From: a virus
Length of the DNA stretch: 64,000 nt
IMG/VR virus record: IMGVR_UViG_3300032322_001069
Location: 1-64,000 of that record
Reading direction: 5' to 3' (one strand)
Below, in pieces: positions 9,246 through 17,180 of this stretch (positions are counted from its first letter, which is position 1; the number at the start of each line of letters is the position of its first letter). Both the position numbers and the translations under genes were made by a program. The notes beneath the pieces are model-generated. The model saw only the letters and a program-made list of their open reading frames with translations. It did no database searches and was not told where the DNA came from.

Positions 9246-10565
9246 TTAAAAACCGGTCTTTATTCCATCTTCGAATGGAAAATTATTAATAATAAGATAT
9301 TCGTGCAGAACGCTCTTATATTTTTTATTTTTGATATCCGAAGTCAACCAAAGAAATTCTTGCACTACATGTCTATCTAGAAACGGATACCGAGTCTCGA
9401 CACCATATGAACCTCCTATCTGTTCCTCTTTAAGAAGATATGATCTCATAGTACTTCCATAGAAACTATTCCAAGGAAATATACTACCCAGATCAGACGG
9501 GAAAAGACCACCAAAATTACTGTGTTTATACTTTCTTTGCCCAGAAAAACCATAATCTGAAAAAATTTCGTCGCCGCCCATTCCCGATAATGTGATTCTT
9601 TTCCCCCGACTAATGCCTTCTTGACACACAGAACATAACCACTTTGTTCCATTGTCTTCTTCCATTCTTGTGTTTTCTTGGTAGTCTCCAACGGAGGAGG
9701 ATATGTCAAATCTCTTATTTTCTGTATTTTCTCTTATATGCTGTATTGCCTTGCTTTCTATTTCTCTATTTTTCCACCAATATCCATAAGAATATTTATT
9801 TGCCCCAACAGAATTTAGATATTTAATTCTTTGCTCTATAATAGTTGTGTTTTCTGTTCCTAGAACAGAAAATGTTGTAAATTCAACTCCTTGTTTAGCA
9901 AGTTCACACGCAATAACACCGCTATCATAACCAGAACTCATCCCAAGAAATATTCCTCTTCCTTTTCTTGAGTCAGTTCTCTTGCTTATTGATCTTGAAA
10001 AGGCAGTAAACCAATCCTCATATGAGGTCTTATATTGTTTTAAGTCAAAAACATATAAGCATTCTGTACTTTGTACTATAAGATTTGTTAGACAAATAGA
10101 TATTATTTTACCACACGGCGGTTCTACTATATTCTGTCTATTTAAATTCTTTAAATAAGACTCATAGCTTGAAAATGAAAATCCTTCTTGTAGCGAATAG
10201 AATATTGGTTTTGTCCTAAAGTCATCTGTGATGATATATGCTAATTTTTTATTCTTGTCTATTAGAACAATGGCAAACTCTCCATCAAGAGCCTTAAAGG
10301 AATCTTTGCCACTTTTCATGTATTCTCTGATAATGAAATTAGTTTCGGGTATATCCATTTCATTATACAATTCTCCGTTAAATACAACTAGAATATCATT
10401 TTCAATATATGGCTGAGAAGACGATAGATGATCTAGATTGAGAATATGATGTGTTATAACAAAATTATCAAAATGAACAGTGTTGCTGCCATCTGGTCCT
10501 CTTCTAGATATTAGAGGATCAATTGTATGCTTTGTTTTTATATTTGTTCCGTAGAATCCACACAT
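9246..10565 (-). CDS. Asparagine-synthase-like glutamine amidotransferase
   Basis: 439 aa. The ATG at 10565 gives Cys2 as the class II amidotransferase nucleophile (MCGFYG). 'SRRGPDG' and 'FNGELYN' are glutaminase-domain signatures. The synthetase half has a PP-loop near residue 210 reading SSGYDS instead of SGGxDS. It is about 110 residues shorter than E. coli AsnB. In surface-glycan clusters such proteins often amidate sugar carboxyl groups rather than make asparagine, and that role is inferred here. The start overlaps the upstream stop (TGATG). The PP-loop Gly-to-Ser change could alter activity. Confidence 0.85.
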   Translation of the reverse strand: MCGFYGTNIKTKHTIDPLISRRGPDGSNTVHFDNFVITHHILNLDHLSSSQPYIENDILVVFNGELYNEMDIPETNFIIREYMKSGKDSFKALDGEFAIVLIDKNKKLAYIITDDFRTKPIFYSLQEGFSFSSYESYLKNLNRQNIVEPPCGKIISICLTNLIVQSTECLYVFDLKQYKTSYEDWFTAFSRSISKRTDSRKGRGIFLGMSSGYDSGVIACELAKQGVEFTTFSVLGTENTTIIEQRIKYLNSVGANKYSYGYWWKNREIESKAIQHIRENTENKRFDISSSVGDYQENTRMEEDNGTKWLCSVCQEGISRGKRITLSGMGGDEIFSDYGFSGQRKYKHSNFGGLFPSDLGSIFPWNSFYGSTMRSYLLKEEQIGGSYGVETRYPFLDRHVVQEFLWLTSDIKNKKYKSVLHEYLIINNFPFEDGIKTGF

Positions 10566-11290
10566 CAACGATTTCCTGCTGAAATAAAATAAGGATTGTC
10601 TTGGGCATTTCCGGGTAAAATTTTTCCTTCCAATATCACAGGTTTTTCCTTAAATTGATTTAAAACAAAAGGAAGACTCAGTTGATCTCTTGAAGAGAAT
10701 CTATTAATATGATTAAACCATTCTAATCTAATGTATTTTGATTTATCATTATTTTTAAAAATAAAACAAGTGCATTCGTATAAACCATTATTTGCAGGAT
10801 AATTAAAAGCAGATTTGTAAGCCATTATCTGAAAATCTACTATAGAATTATCATCATAATTAATTTGTTTGATCAATTCTGCTTCTTCATATACACAATT
10901 TCTCTGACTATGTTTGAATAGACAAAAATTTGAAACCGAGGTATCAAAACTAGTATTTAAAATTATTAAACGCGGATCATTTTTTAGTTCAAAATAAGCA
11001 TCCATCCAGATATAATAATCATAGTTAGGAATAAAAATATCTGGAAGAATTTTGTATATTTTTCCTTGTCTTCTTGATCTAAATTTTGTAGATCCCACTG
11101 GAGAATCTATAAAACAATTATCCTGATTCACATCAATTACATTTACTCCGCGCGTCTTAAGATTGTTTTTTGATATTTCATCATTTGAATCTGTAAAATA
11201 ATAATAGTCAACATTTTCTATTTTGGGTAAATTATTCCAAAAAACAGAATTTCTAGAACCAAAATTTGATTTGACTATTGCTATTTTCAT
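10565..11290 (-). CDS. Putative glycosyltransferase (TOD1/MUCI70-like)
   Basis: 241 aa from the ATG at 11290, which overlaps the upstream TGA (ATGA). The fold looks like GT-A: 'MKIAIVKSNFGSRNS' at the N-terminus, 'DYYYFTDSND', and 'YYIWMDAYFEL' where a DxD-like metal site is expected. These features resemble the DUF616/TOD1-MUCI70 family. No membrane segment. It is coupled to the dTDP-glucose-dehydratase-like gene upstream and the AsnB-like gene downstream. Assignment is tentative. Confidence 0.62.
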   Translation of the reverse strand: MKIAIVKSNFGSRNSVFWNNLPKIENVDYYYFTDSNDEISKNNLKTRGVNVIDVNQDNCFIDSPVGSTKFRSRRQGKIYKILPDIFIPNYDYYIWMDAYFELKNDPRLIILNTSFDTSVSNFCLFKHSQRNCVYEEAELIKQINYDDNSIVDFQIMAYKSAFNYPANNGLYECTCFIFKNNDKSKYIRLEWFNHINRFSSRDQLSLPFVLNQFKEKPVILEGKILPGNAQDNPYFISAGNR

Positions 11291-12285
11291 AGACCTATCC
11301 ACTTGGGATTTTTTAGTGACCAATCTACAAGATTTTCAATAGATTTTTCTAGATTATTAATTGGCTTCCAGCCCATTAGTTCTAGTTTAGAACCATCTAA
11401 AGCATATCTCAAATCATGTCCTGGTCTAGAACTATGGAAATCCACCATCTCGTAATTTAATTCTTTTCCTACAAAAGTGCTAATAAGTTTTGCTAGGGTA
11501 AGATTATCAACTTCTTTTTCGCCAACAATGTTATATTTTTCGCCGTGCTTACCATTTCTAAGTAAGAATTGTACTGCACTACAAACATTTTTTGCGTGAA
11601 TATAATATCTACTACCAGCTTCTGTTAACAATTTATTGGCGTGTATGGTTATCTTGCCTCCGGTAAAGCTATTTCTAATACAGAGAGGAATAAATTTTTC
11701 TGGGTGCTGCCTTTCACCAAAAATATTCATACAATGAGTCACCATAACTGGTAACTTATATGTATTATGGAATGCCATACACAATTCTTCTCCCCCAGCC
11801 TTAGAAGCTGAGTAAGGATTACCAGAATTATATCTATCATTTTCTTTGTAATTTACGCCTAGAGGAGCTGGACCAAAAATTTCATCAGTAGAAAAATACA
11901 CAAAATTATCTAAATTTTCTTGGGTTCTTGCATAATTAAGAATGTTGCAAGTGCCAACTACATTATCCATGACAAAACTCAATGGATCTTCTATTGATCT
12001 ATCTACATGGGATGATGCTCCAATATGGAGAATAGTATTAATTTTTCCTATCTGGGATTTGAGTATAGTATTATTCTGCATTTCTGCTTTCATATCATGC
12101 CAAATAAAACTAACTCGCTTTCCTTCTTTTTCCCATATAGGCAATTCTGTTAGTCTGTTAAGATTGCCAGAAACATCTAATCTATCAATAATGATAATTT
12201 CGCAATCATCATTTTTTAGAAGATGTTCGACCATATGGTGACCAACAAAACCACAACCTCCAGTTATAAGCGTTCTATTTTTCAT
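11287..12285 (-). CDS. Nucleotide-sugar 4,6-dehydratase (RmlB-like)
   Basis: 332 aa extended-SDR enzyme. TGGCGFVG spans 8-15. 'YFSTDEIFG' contains the Thr-Asp-Glu (133-135) used for 4,6-dehydration, and 'NPYSASKAGGEEL' supplies the YxxxK pair (Tyr158, Lys162). 'SRPGHDLRYA' near residue 285 is characteristic of dTDP-glucose 4,6-dehydratases. RmlB makes dTDP-4-keto-6-deoxyglucose; GDP-mannose dehydratases lack the RPGHD signature, so this is unlikely to feed the ColD/fucose branch directly. ATGA overlaps occur at both ends. Confidence 0.87.
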   Translation of the reverse strand: MKNRTLITGGCGFVGHHMVEHLLKNDDCEIIIIDRLDVSGNLNRLTELPIWEKEGKRVSFIWHDMKAEMQNNTILKSQIGKINTILHIGASSHVDRSIEDPLSFVMDNVVGTCNILNYARTQENLDNFVYFSTDEIFGPAPLGVNYKENDRYNSGNPYSASKAGGEELCMAFHNTYKLPVMVTHCMNIFGERQHPEKFIPLCIRNSFTGGKITIHANKLLTEAGSRYYIHAKNVCSAVQFLLRNGKHGEKYNIVGEKEVDNLTLAKLISTFVGKELNYEMVDFHSSRPGHDLRYALDGSKLELMGWKPINNLEKSIENLVDWSLKNPKWIGL

Positions 12286-12971
12286 ATTTTTTCCTTAAAT
12301 TTATTTTTACAATATTCTATTTCTCTGCTCAATAAATGAGCATGTGTATTTTGCATTTGATTTTGATGAAGTCTATTTGCGACTAGCAAATTTTTTATAA
12401 TAAAAGGTTCTCCGTAGATATTATACAATCTTTTGTAAATATCGCAATCCATAAGCATAATTAATTCTTCATCAAAAAAATGTTTCCCTCTAAATGCTAG
12501 AACACTAGGAGAACTTATAGTATTTTTTCCCAAATGGATATTATGGTTATATTGAGGGATCAATGGCCTGTCTAAAAAATGTATATTTTTACAATGAACG
12601 CAACCACTTAATATCCATTGCGCGTCTTTATTAAAAGCATCTACAATATAATTTAATGAATTTTCATCAATAAAAAAATCATCTTGAAAAATAACTTTAA
12701 TAAAATCTGATGAGCAATTTTTTATTGCATTATTTGCATTACATGAATTTGTTCTTTTTATATTATGACCAGAAATATATTTAATATTCATATTTTTTTC
12801 ATAATATGCACATAATAATTTAATTTTATCATCTGAACTTTGATCACTAATTACAACTTCATAATCTTTGAATGTTTGTTTGTAAATACTATTCAAAAGT
12901 TCTGATAAGTACAGCCAACCATTTCCATTAGCTTCATATACTGGTATCGCTATTGATAAAGTGTTTTTCAT
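12282..12971 (-). CDS. Family 2 glycosyltransferase
   Basis: 229 aa from the ATG at 12971; a longer frame would need a TTG start. 'SIAIPVYEANGNGW' and 'YEVVISDQSSDD' are the GT2 N-terminal and nucleotide-binding signatures, and 'IFQDDFF' supplies the acidic metal-binding pair. Short, single-domain and soluble. It overlaps the upstream GT10 gene by 38 bases and the downstream dehydratase by ATGA. Donor sugar unknown. Confidence 0.83.
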   Translation of the reverse strand: MKNTLSIAIPVYEANGNGWLYLSELLNSIYKQTFKDYEVVISDQSSDDKIKLLCAYYEKNMNIKYISGHNIKRTNSCNANNAIKNCSSDFIKVIFQDDFFIDENSLNYIVDAFNKDAQWILSGCVHCKNIHFLDRPLIPQYNHNIHLGKNTISSPSVLAFRGKHFFDEELIMLMDCDIYKRLYNIYGEPFIIKNLLVANRLHQNQMQNTHAHLLSREIEYCKNKFKEKI

Positions 12972-13752
12972 AATGATAAATTCCAGAACAAAAATATTTT
13001 TCAAATGATGGATTTAATTCTAAAGCTTTATTGTAATTATGTTTTATATAGGGCATCATACTTTGATATTTTTCAAATGATAAATTATTAATATCAAAGG
13101 TTGAATCTAAAAATATTATTCCTCGCACATCAAATGTTTTTCCTATAGAAGGATTACCATAATATATTGGAACTGTTCCTGTTAAAAAACAATCTAATAT
13201 TTTTTCTGTTGTGTATCCAGGTGCAATACAATTTTCTATAGCAAAGGAAAAACAATAATCATTTAAACCTTCTTCTTTATTTTTAATGTATTTGTAGCCT
13301 TCTCCGTACAGATCAATTTTTTTACCAAAATGATTTATTATTAAATGTCTAAGCTTATGTCCATAAGTTGCATTTTTGTTGGAAGCAATTATAGAACACA
13401 ATTTAGTTTTCGATGGTATTTTAGGTTCTTTTATCCAAGAATTTAATGGAGCTTCAGAATAAAAATATTTTTTTCCATCATAAAGATTTTCGTAGTAAGT
13501 AACAACAATATCTGGATTTAAATCTTTAATTATAGTTTCATAATTTGTATTTACAGTTTTTAAAATTTCTTCTGGTTCTACTAAATATAAAATTTTTGGT
13601 TTATTTGAATCTACTTTTATAGAATTATCAATATAAAAAATATAATCACATTCATTTATATTTTTAGTTCTTTCCCATATAATATTATTATCTTTGTAAT
13701 TGGACCATGTAATAGGGTCTAGTTTAGAAGAAGAAATAAAAATTTTTTTCAA
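12934..13752 (-). CDS. GT10 (alpha-1,3/4-type) fucosyltransferase
   Basis: 272 aa. Residues 167-199 contain the diagnostic GT10 block: 'CFSFAIENCIAPGYTTEK' followed by 'FLTGTVPIYYG'. This block binds GDP-fucose in FucT and Lewis enzymes, so the family call is firm; linkage is not readable. The frame has no ATG before about residue 235, so initiation must be at the TTG at 13752, which overlaps the upstream TGA as TTGA. No membrane segment. It sits directly after a GT11 gene, giving two fucosyltransferase families side by side. Confidence 0.88.
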   Translation of the reverse strand: MKKIFISSSKLDPITWSNYKDNNIIWERTKNINECDYIFYIDNSIKVDSNKPKILYLVEPEEILKTVNTNYETIIKDLNPDIVVTYYENLYDGKKYFYSEAPLNSWIKEPKIPSKTKLCSIIASNKNATYGHKLRHLIINHFGKKIDLYGEGYKYIKNKEEGLNDYCFSFAIENCIAPGYTTEKILDCFLTGTVPIYYGNPSIGKTFDVRGIIFLDSTFDINNLSFEKYQSMMPYIKHNYNKALELNPSFEKYFCSGIYHYEKHFINSDTSI

Positions 13753-14516
13753 ATTAACACCATATCTTTTCTATAAATTTCTTGCCAATTTTTTGGTGCT
13801 CTTTTATTGTACCACCTATCAGGAGCAATAATTTTTTTATTATTATTTTCATTTAACCAAGATCCCCACCAGGAATATGAACTATTAGAAATAATATTAT
13901 GATCGCATAGAGACATTAAAATTATGTCTTTTTCTGCATCATTATTCATAATAATATTTGGTAAATTTTTAAAACTTTCAGAACACCATTTTGGATCATC
14001 TGTAAAGATTACAAAAAAATAAGACGGACCAAAACAATCAATTGCTTTTTTAAAATAATTCATATCGCAAACAAAATGAGTATCTTTGATTAATAAAAAA
14101 TCAGTTCTTCTTACATGTATCCCTACTAATTCTTTATTAACTTTTTCTTTTAATTTTTTCATAAAATCGTAACACATTTTATGTTTTTCTTCATCAAAAA
14201 TAAATATTTTTTTTAAATCTAATTCATTTTCTTCTACATATGTTTTATTTTGAAAATAACCAATAAAATCTGTTCCGTCTTCAATATTAGAAACATCAAA
14301 ATATGCAAAATCATTTTTTTCTATTCCCATGAATTTAGGTATGATATTATTAGAATTTTGCGCGGGAAGTTTAAAAATTTTTGCTATAATTGGATTATTT
14401 TTAAAATCATATCCTATTTCAATTCCCTTTTTTTTACCTACTCCGTATAAAAAAGAAAATTGAAACATTTGATTGCCCAACCATCCATATTTGCCTAAAT
14501 TTTTAAATGTAATCAT
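13749..14516 (-). CDS. GT11 alpha-1,2-fucosyltransferase-like
   Basis: 255 aa from the ATG at 14516 (ATGA overlap with the upstream gene). 'GWLGNQMFQFSFLYG' (11-25), 'GIHVRRTDF', 'FVIFTDDPKW' and 'IISNSSYSWWGSWL' are the ordered motifs I-IV of bacterial alpha-1,2-fucosyltransferases. Length is close to family members (~280-300). A GDP-fucose donor is well supported by the family. It probably acts with the adjacent GT10 enzyme on one glycan. Confidence 0.9.
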   Translation of the reverse strand: MITFKNLGKYGWLGNQMFQFSFLYGVGKKKGIEIGYDFKNNPIIAKIFKLPAQNSNNIIPKFMGIEKNDFAYFDVSNIEDGTDFIGYFQNKTYVEENELDLKKIFIFDEEKHKMCYDFMKKLKEKVNKELVGIHVRRTDFLLIKDTHFVCDMNYFKKAIDCFGPSYFFVIFTDDPKWCSESFKNLPNIIMNNDAEKDIILMSLCDHNIISNSSYSWWGSWLNENNNKKIIAPDRWYNKRAPKNWQEIYRKDMVLI

Positions 14517-15139
14517 GGTTTTATCTCTAATTCGCATTTAGTAAGATATTCCCATTTATTTGCACTATCAGCAGCATCTGCTTGGTAAAAAACTGGTTTG
14601 TTTGGAGTCAATACTTGAAAATATCTTTGAAGAAAAGCACAACCGACATCAAATGGAGTTTGGCGATTATAAACCAAATCCTTTGACATAATTATTGCAT
14701 CTTTTCTGTATCTTTCGCTTGTGTATAGGATTGCGTGAGTTGCCAAAATTCCAGCAATTCTTTTATAATCTGTATTATATTGGATACAAGTATATCCTCT
14801 ATTACCTATACTAACCCCCAGATATACTGCATCTGTTTCATCTGGAAATTCTAATATAGGATTAAAGTTCTCCTCAATGACTTCAGCATCATCTTCAAGA
14901 ATTAAAAATGGCGTTTTTAGATCTGAAAGTTCAAATATATCAATATGAGATTGAGCACATCCGACATAGTGTTTATTTGACGGTATCGTATCCGGTGGAG
15001 ATGGAATAACTCTAGCAGACTTTCTAATAGTGTTCTTGAAGCCTAGCTTCTCAAACATCTTAGTCATTCGTTCTGCGTTTTTTGTTGCTGTATCTAGATT
15101 AATCCAATATACTGGTATTTCACGAAGATCTATTTTCAT
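14513..15139 (-). CDS. GT25-like glycosyltransferase
   Basis: 208 aa. 'IPVYWINLDTATKNAERM', 'GCAQSHIDIFE' and 'PFLILEDDAEV' are the ordered signatures of GT25, which includes LPS galactosyltransferases (LgtB type) and animal procollagen galactosyltransferases. EDD is the metal-binding motif. The protein is soluble and a little shorter than the ~250-residue family norm. It overlaps the small upstream gene by 20 bases. Substrate not shown; the collagen-like fibre about 13 kb downstream in the same direction makes a virion target conceivable but unproven. Confidence 0.82.
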   Translation of the reverse strand: MKIDLREIPVYWINLDTATKNAERMTKMFEKLGFKNTIRKSARVIPSPPDTIPSNKHYVGCAQSHIDIFELSDLKTPFLILEDDAEVIEENFNPILEFPDETDAVYLGVSIGNRGYTCIQYNTDYKRIAGILATHAILYTSERYRKDAIIMSKDLVYNRQTPFDVGCAFLQRYFQVLTPNKPVFYQADAADSANKWEYLTKCELEIKP

Positions 15140-15428
15140 AATTAATAAATTTGTTAGAGTATTCTAAAAGTTCTTGAGAATTTGTCAAGATATAATCAAA
15201 GCGAGATTCTACTTCAGCAAGATTCTGTAATGCAAATTCAGTCATCACAGGATCATCTATGAAGGCTAAAGTTGTCTTAGTCTTATCTTTGCTGTAGAGA
15301 AACACGGCTTCATCTATACCTCTACCCCAGTAGACCTCTACTGGCTTGGTAACATTTCTCTTATTTAAAAACTTGTAAACGGCCTCTTTTATGTCGAGGG
15401 GCATATAATCTTCATTACAAATATACAT
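15120..15428 (-). CDS. Small protein, possibly a truncated glycosyltransferase
   Basis: 102 aa. 'MYICNEDY' at the start and 'SRFDYILTNSQELLEY' near the end resemble the N-terminal half of Leloir glycosyltransferases, where the donor domain should follow. Here the frame stops and the next gene starts 20 bases inside it. It could be a remnant of a larger transferase or a short independent protein. Its start shares one base with the regA stop, so it belongs to the same transcript. I do not assign a function. Confidence 0.6.
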   Translation of the reverse strand: MYICNEDYMPLDIKEAVYKFLNKRNVTKPVEVYWGRGIDEAVFLYSKDKTKTTLAFIDDPVMTEFALQNLAEVESRFDYILTNSQELLEYSNKFINYENRSS

Positions 15429-15838
15429 TATTTTTTACCGATATGATATTTTTGAATTAAAGTCCAATCCTTCTTTTCCGAGTGGGGAAGAATCTTGATT
15501 TGATTAATCCCTAACTGTGGTTCTTTGTATTTATCTGGATTTGTGGGATGAATCAATCCCCATTCGGTAAGAAGTTTCACTATTACATTTCTTCTGCCAA
15601 GATCGTTCTCGTCCATGTCGCTATTCAGACCATCAAGAACAAACATCTCCTTGAAGTGCATGATTGCGTATCTTCCTCTCTTATGCAGAATATGACATGA
15701 TTGATAAAGCTTCTTTTCTTGTTTAGAAGAAACACCTATACGGGTTAATGTTTCCTTAACCTTCAGAAAGTCTTGTTCAGACTTTAGCTTTACTTCTACG
15801 CCTAAACCTTGAAAAATATCCTCGTCAACTGGGTTCAT
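15428..15838 (-). CDS. regA: Translational repressor RegA
   Basis: 136 aa. 'EVKLKSEQDFLKVKETLTRIG', 'LYQSCHILHKRGRYAIMHFKE' and 'LLTEWGLI' (only parts quoted: DFLKVKETLTRIG, LYQSCHIL, HFKEMF) match T4 RegA closely along the protein. RegA binds initiation regions of early mRNAs and shuts off their translation. The ATG at 15838 is chosen because a GGAG lies five bases before it; an upstream in-frame ATG would include that Shine-Dalgarno. The order clamp, loader large, loader small, RegA is the T4 order. T4 gene 43 would follow; here a sugar island does. Confidence 0.95.
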   Translation of the reverse strand: MNPVDEDIFQGLGVEVKLKSEQDFLKVKETLTRIGVSSKQEKKLYQSCHILHKRGRYAIMHFKEMFVLDGLNSDMDENDLGRRNVIVKLLTEWGLIHPTNPDKYKEPQLGINQIKILPHSEKKDWTLIQKYHIGKK

Positions 15839-15862
15839 AATATCTCCATACAAGGATATTTA

Positions 15863-16231
15863 TTAAATTTTAAATGTTTCTACATGCTTTACGATAGCAT
15901 CCTTTTGGTCCTGGGTCAAAAGAACCTCATATTCACATGCTTTACGATAGGAGACATCGTAATACTTGATAATAGCCTGAATTACATCACTCTTGTCTTT
16001 CTTGGCCCATCCGCTGAACCGCTTTCGCTTACGGACAGCCAATCTGTAGTAATCGTACTGCATTCTTTTGTCTAGGAATGGGTACTTGTTCATTTCGTTG
16101 GCATAGGCCACGGTATCCATGAAATAAGAGAGAGACTTGTTAACTATAAAAGGAACATAATCCCGACCATCTTGATCGAGAATATCTTCCTTAGTATAGT
16201 TGATGGATTCTAGAACCTTCCCTAGATTCAT
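15863..16231 (-). CDS. 62: Clamp loader small subunit gp62
   Basis: 122 aa, shorter than the 187-residue T4 protein but similar to short forms in other T4-like phages. 'YVPFIVNKSLSYFMDTVAYANEMN' region (key residues PFIVNKSLSYF and ANEMN) followed by 'LDKRMQYDYY' is the conserved core. gp62 joins four gp44 subunits to open and load the gp45 clamp. Its ATG overlaps the gp44 TGA (ATGA), which fits a need for fixed stoichiometry. Function is inferred from core similarity and strict synteny. Confidence 0.9.
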   Translation of the reverse strand: MNLGKVLESINYTKEDILDQDGRDYVPFIVNKSLSYFMDTVAYANEMNKYPFLDKRMQYDYYRLAVRKRKRFSGWAKKDKSDVIQAIIKYYDVSYRKACEYEVLLTQDQKDAIVKHVETFKI

Positions 16232-17178
16232 TTGTTGATACCCTTAAACTCGCAGTTCATCATGATTTCCACCATCATAGCTGTGAGATTGATCTCTTGA
16301 TCAGCTACGAAAGCAGACTTGTATTGATACTCAGCAATGATGGTAATTGCTTGCGGAATGCTGCTTGGGACTAGCATCTCCTGTAGATTGTCGTAGATCT
16401 TACGGAAGATATCCGTGCTATTATCCAGATTCTTCACAATCCATTCACGAACAGACTTGAAGTTCTTTTGTGCCATGAAACCGATCAGCTTGGCAACATC
16501 AACATCCTTGACCTCAGATAGAATTCCGATGTCGATCTTTCCAGACACAGAATACCTCTGAAGTTCATTGATGATTCGCCTGAAGTCCGGGAAATGCTTG
16601 ATTACGAGTTGTCTAACTGCATTGTCATTGTATTCAATATTTTCAGCAGTTAGAATTTTGCAAACTCGCTTGTACATTTCAAGACCGAGCGTGGAGTTTT
16701 CCCCTGATTGAATATTGAAGTTGATCTCTGTGCAGCGAGAGTGAAGAGGTTCAATGATTCGATACTTCCAGTTACAGGTCATGATGAATCGACAGTTGGC
16801 TGCAAATTCCTCAATGGCCCCGCGCAAAGCAGGCTGAATGCTCTGGGCATTGGAGTAATCGAACTCATCCAGAATCACTACCTTCTTGGCATTGGTTAAT
16901 GATACAGTGCTAGCAAAGCCACGAATCTTTGTTCGCAGAGTATCGATATTTCCATCTTCTGAGCAGTTGATAAGAATATAATCGCAGCCTAGATCATTGC
17001 AGAGAGCCTTGGCAACGGTAGTCTTACCGCACCCAGGCTTACCGACAAACATCATGTTCTGCAATTCACCACCCTTAATCATTTCGCTAAAGGTGGCTTT
17101 TAGTTCCTTTGGAAGAACACAATCGGATAGCGTCTGGGGTCGATACTTCTCGACCCACAGGTACTGGTCAGTTGTCAT
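16228..17178 (-). CDS. 44: Clamp loader large subunit gp44 (AAA+ ATPase)
   Basis: 316 aa. 'WVEKYRPQTLSDCVLP' opens the AAA+ domain. Walker A is GKPGCGKT (46-53), Walker B is 'VVILDEFD', and 'LHSRCTEINF' carries the SRC arginine finger seen in clamp loaders. A C-terminal collar domain follows from about residue 230. It hydrolyses ATP to place gp45 on primer-template DNA. It is two bases downstream of gp45 and overlaps gp62. More balanced in base composition than the glycan island. Confidence 0.97.
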   Translation of the reverse strand: MTTDQYLWVEKYRPQTLSDCVLPKELKATFSEMIKGGELQNMMFVGKPGCGKTTVAKALCNDLGCDYILINCSEDGNIDTLRTKIRGFASTVSLTNAKKVVILDEFDYSNAQSIQPALRGAIEEFAANCRFIMTCNWKYRIIEPLHSRCTEINFNIQSGENSTLGLEMYKRVCKILTAENIEYNDNAVRQLVIKHFPDFRRIINELQRYSVSGKIDIGILSEVKDVDVAKLIGFMAQKNFKSVREWIVKNLDNSTDIFRKIYDNLQEMLVPSSIPQAITIIAEYQYKSAFVADQEINLTAMMVEIMMNCEFKGINK

Positions 17179-17180
17179 GA

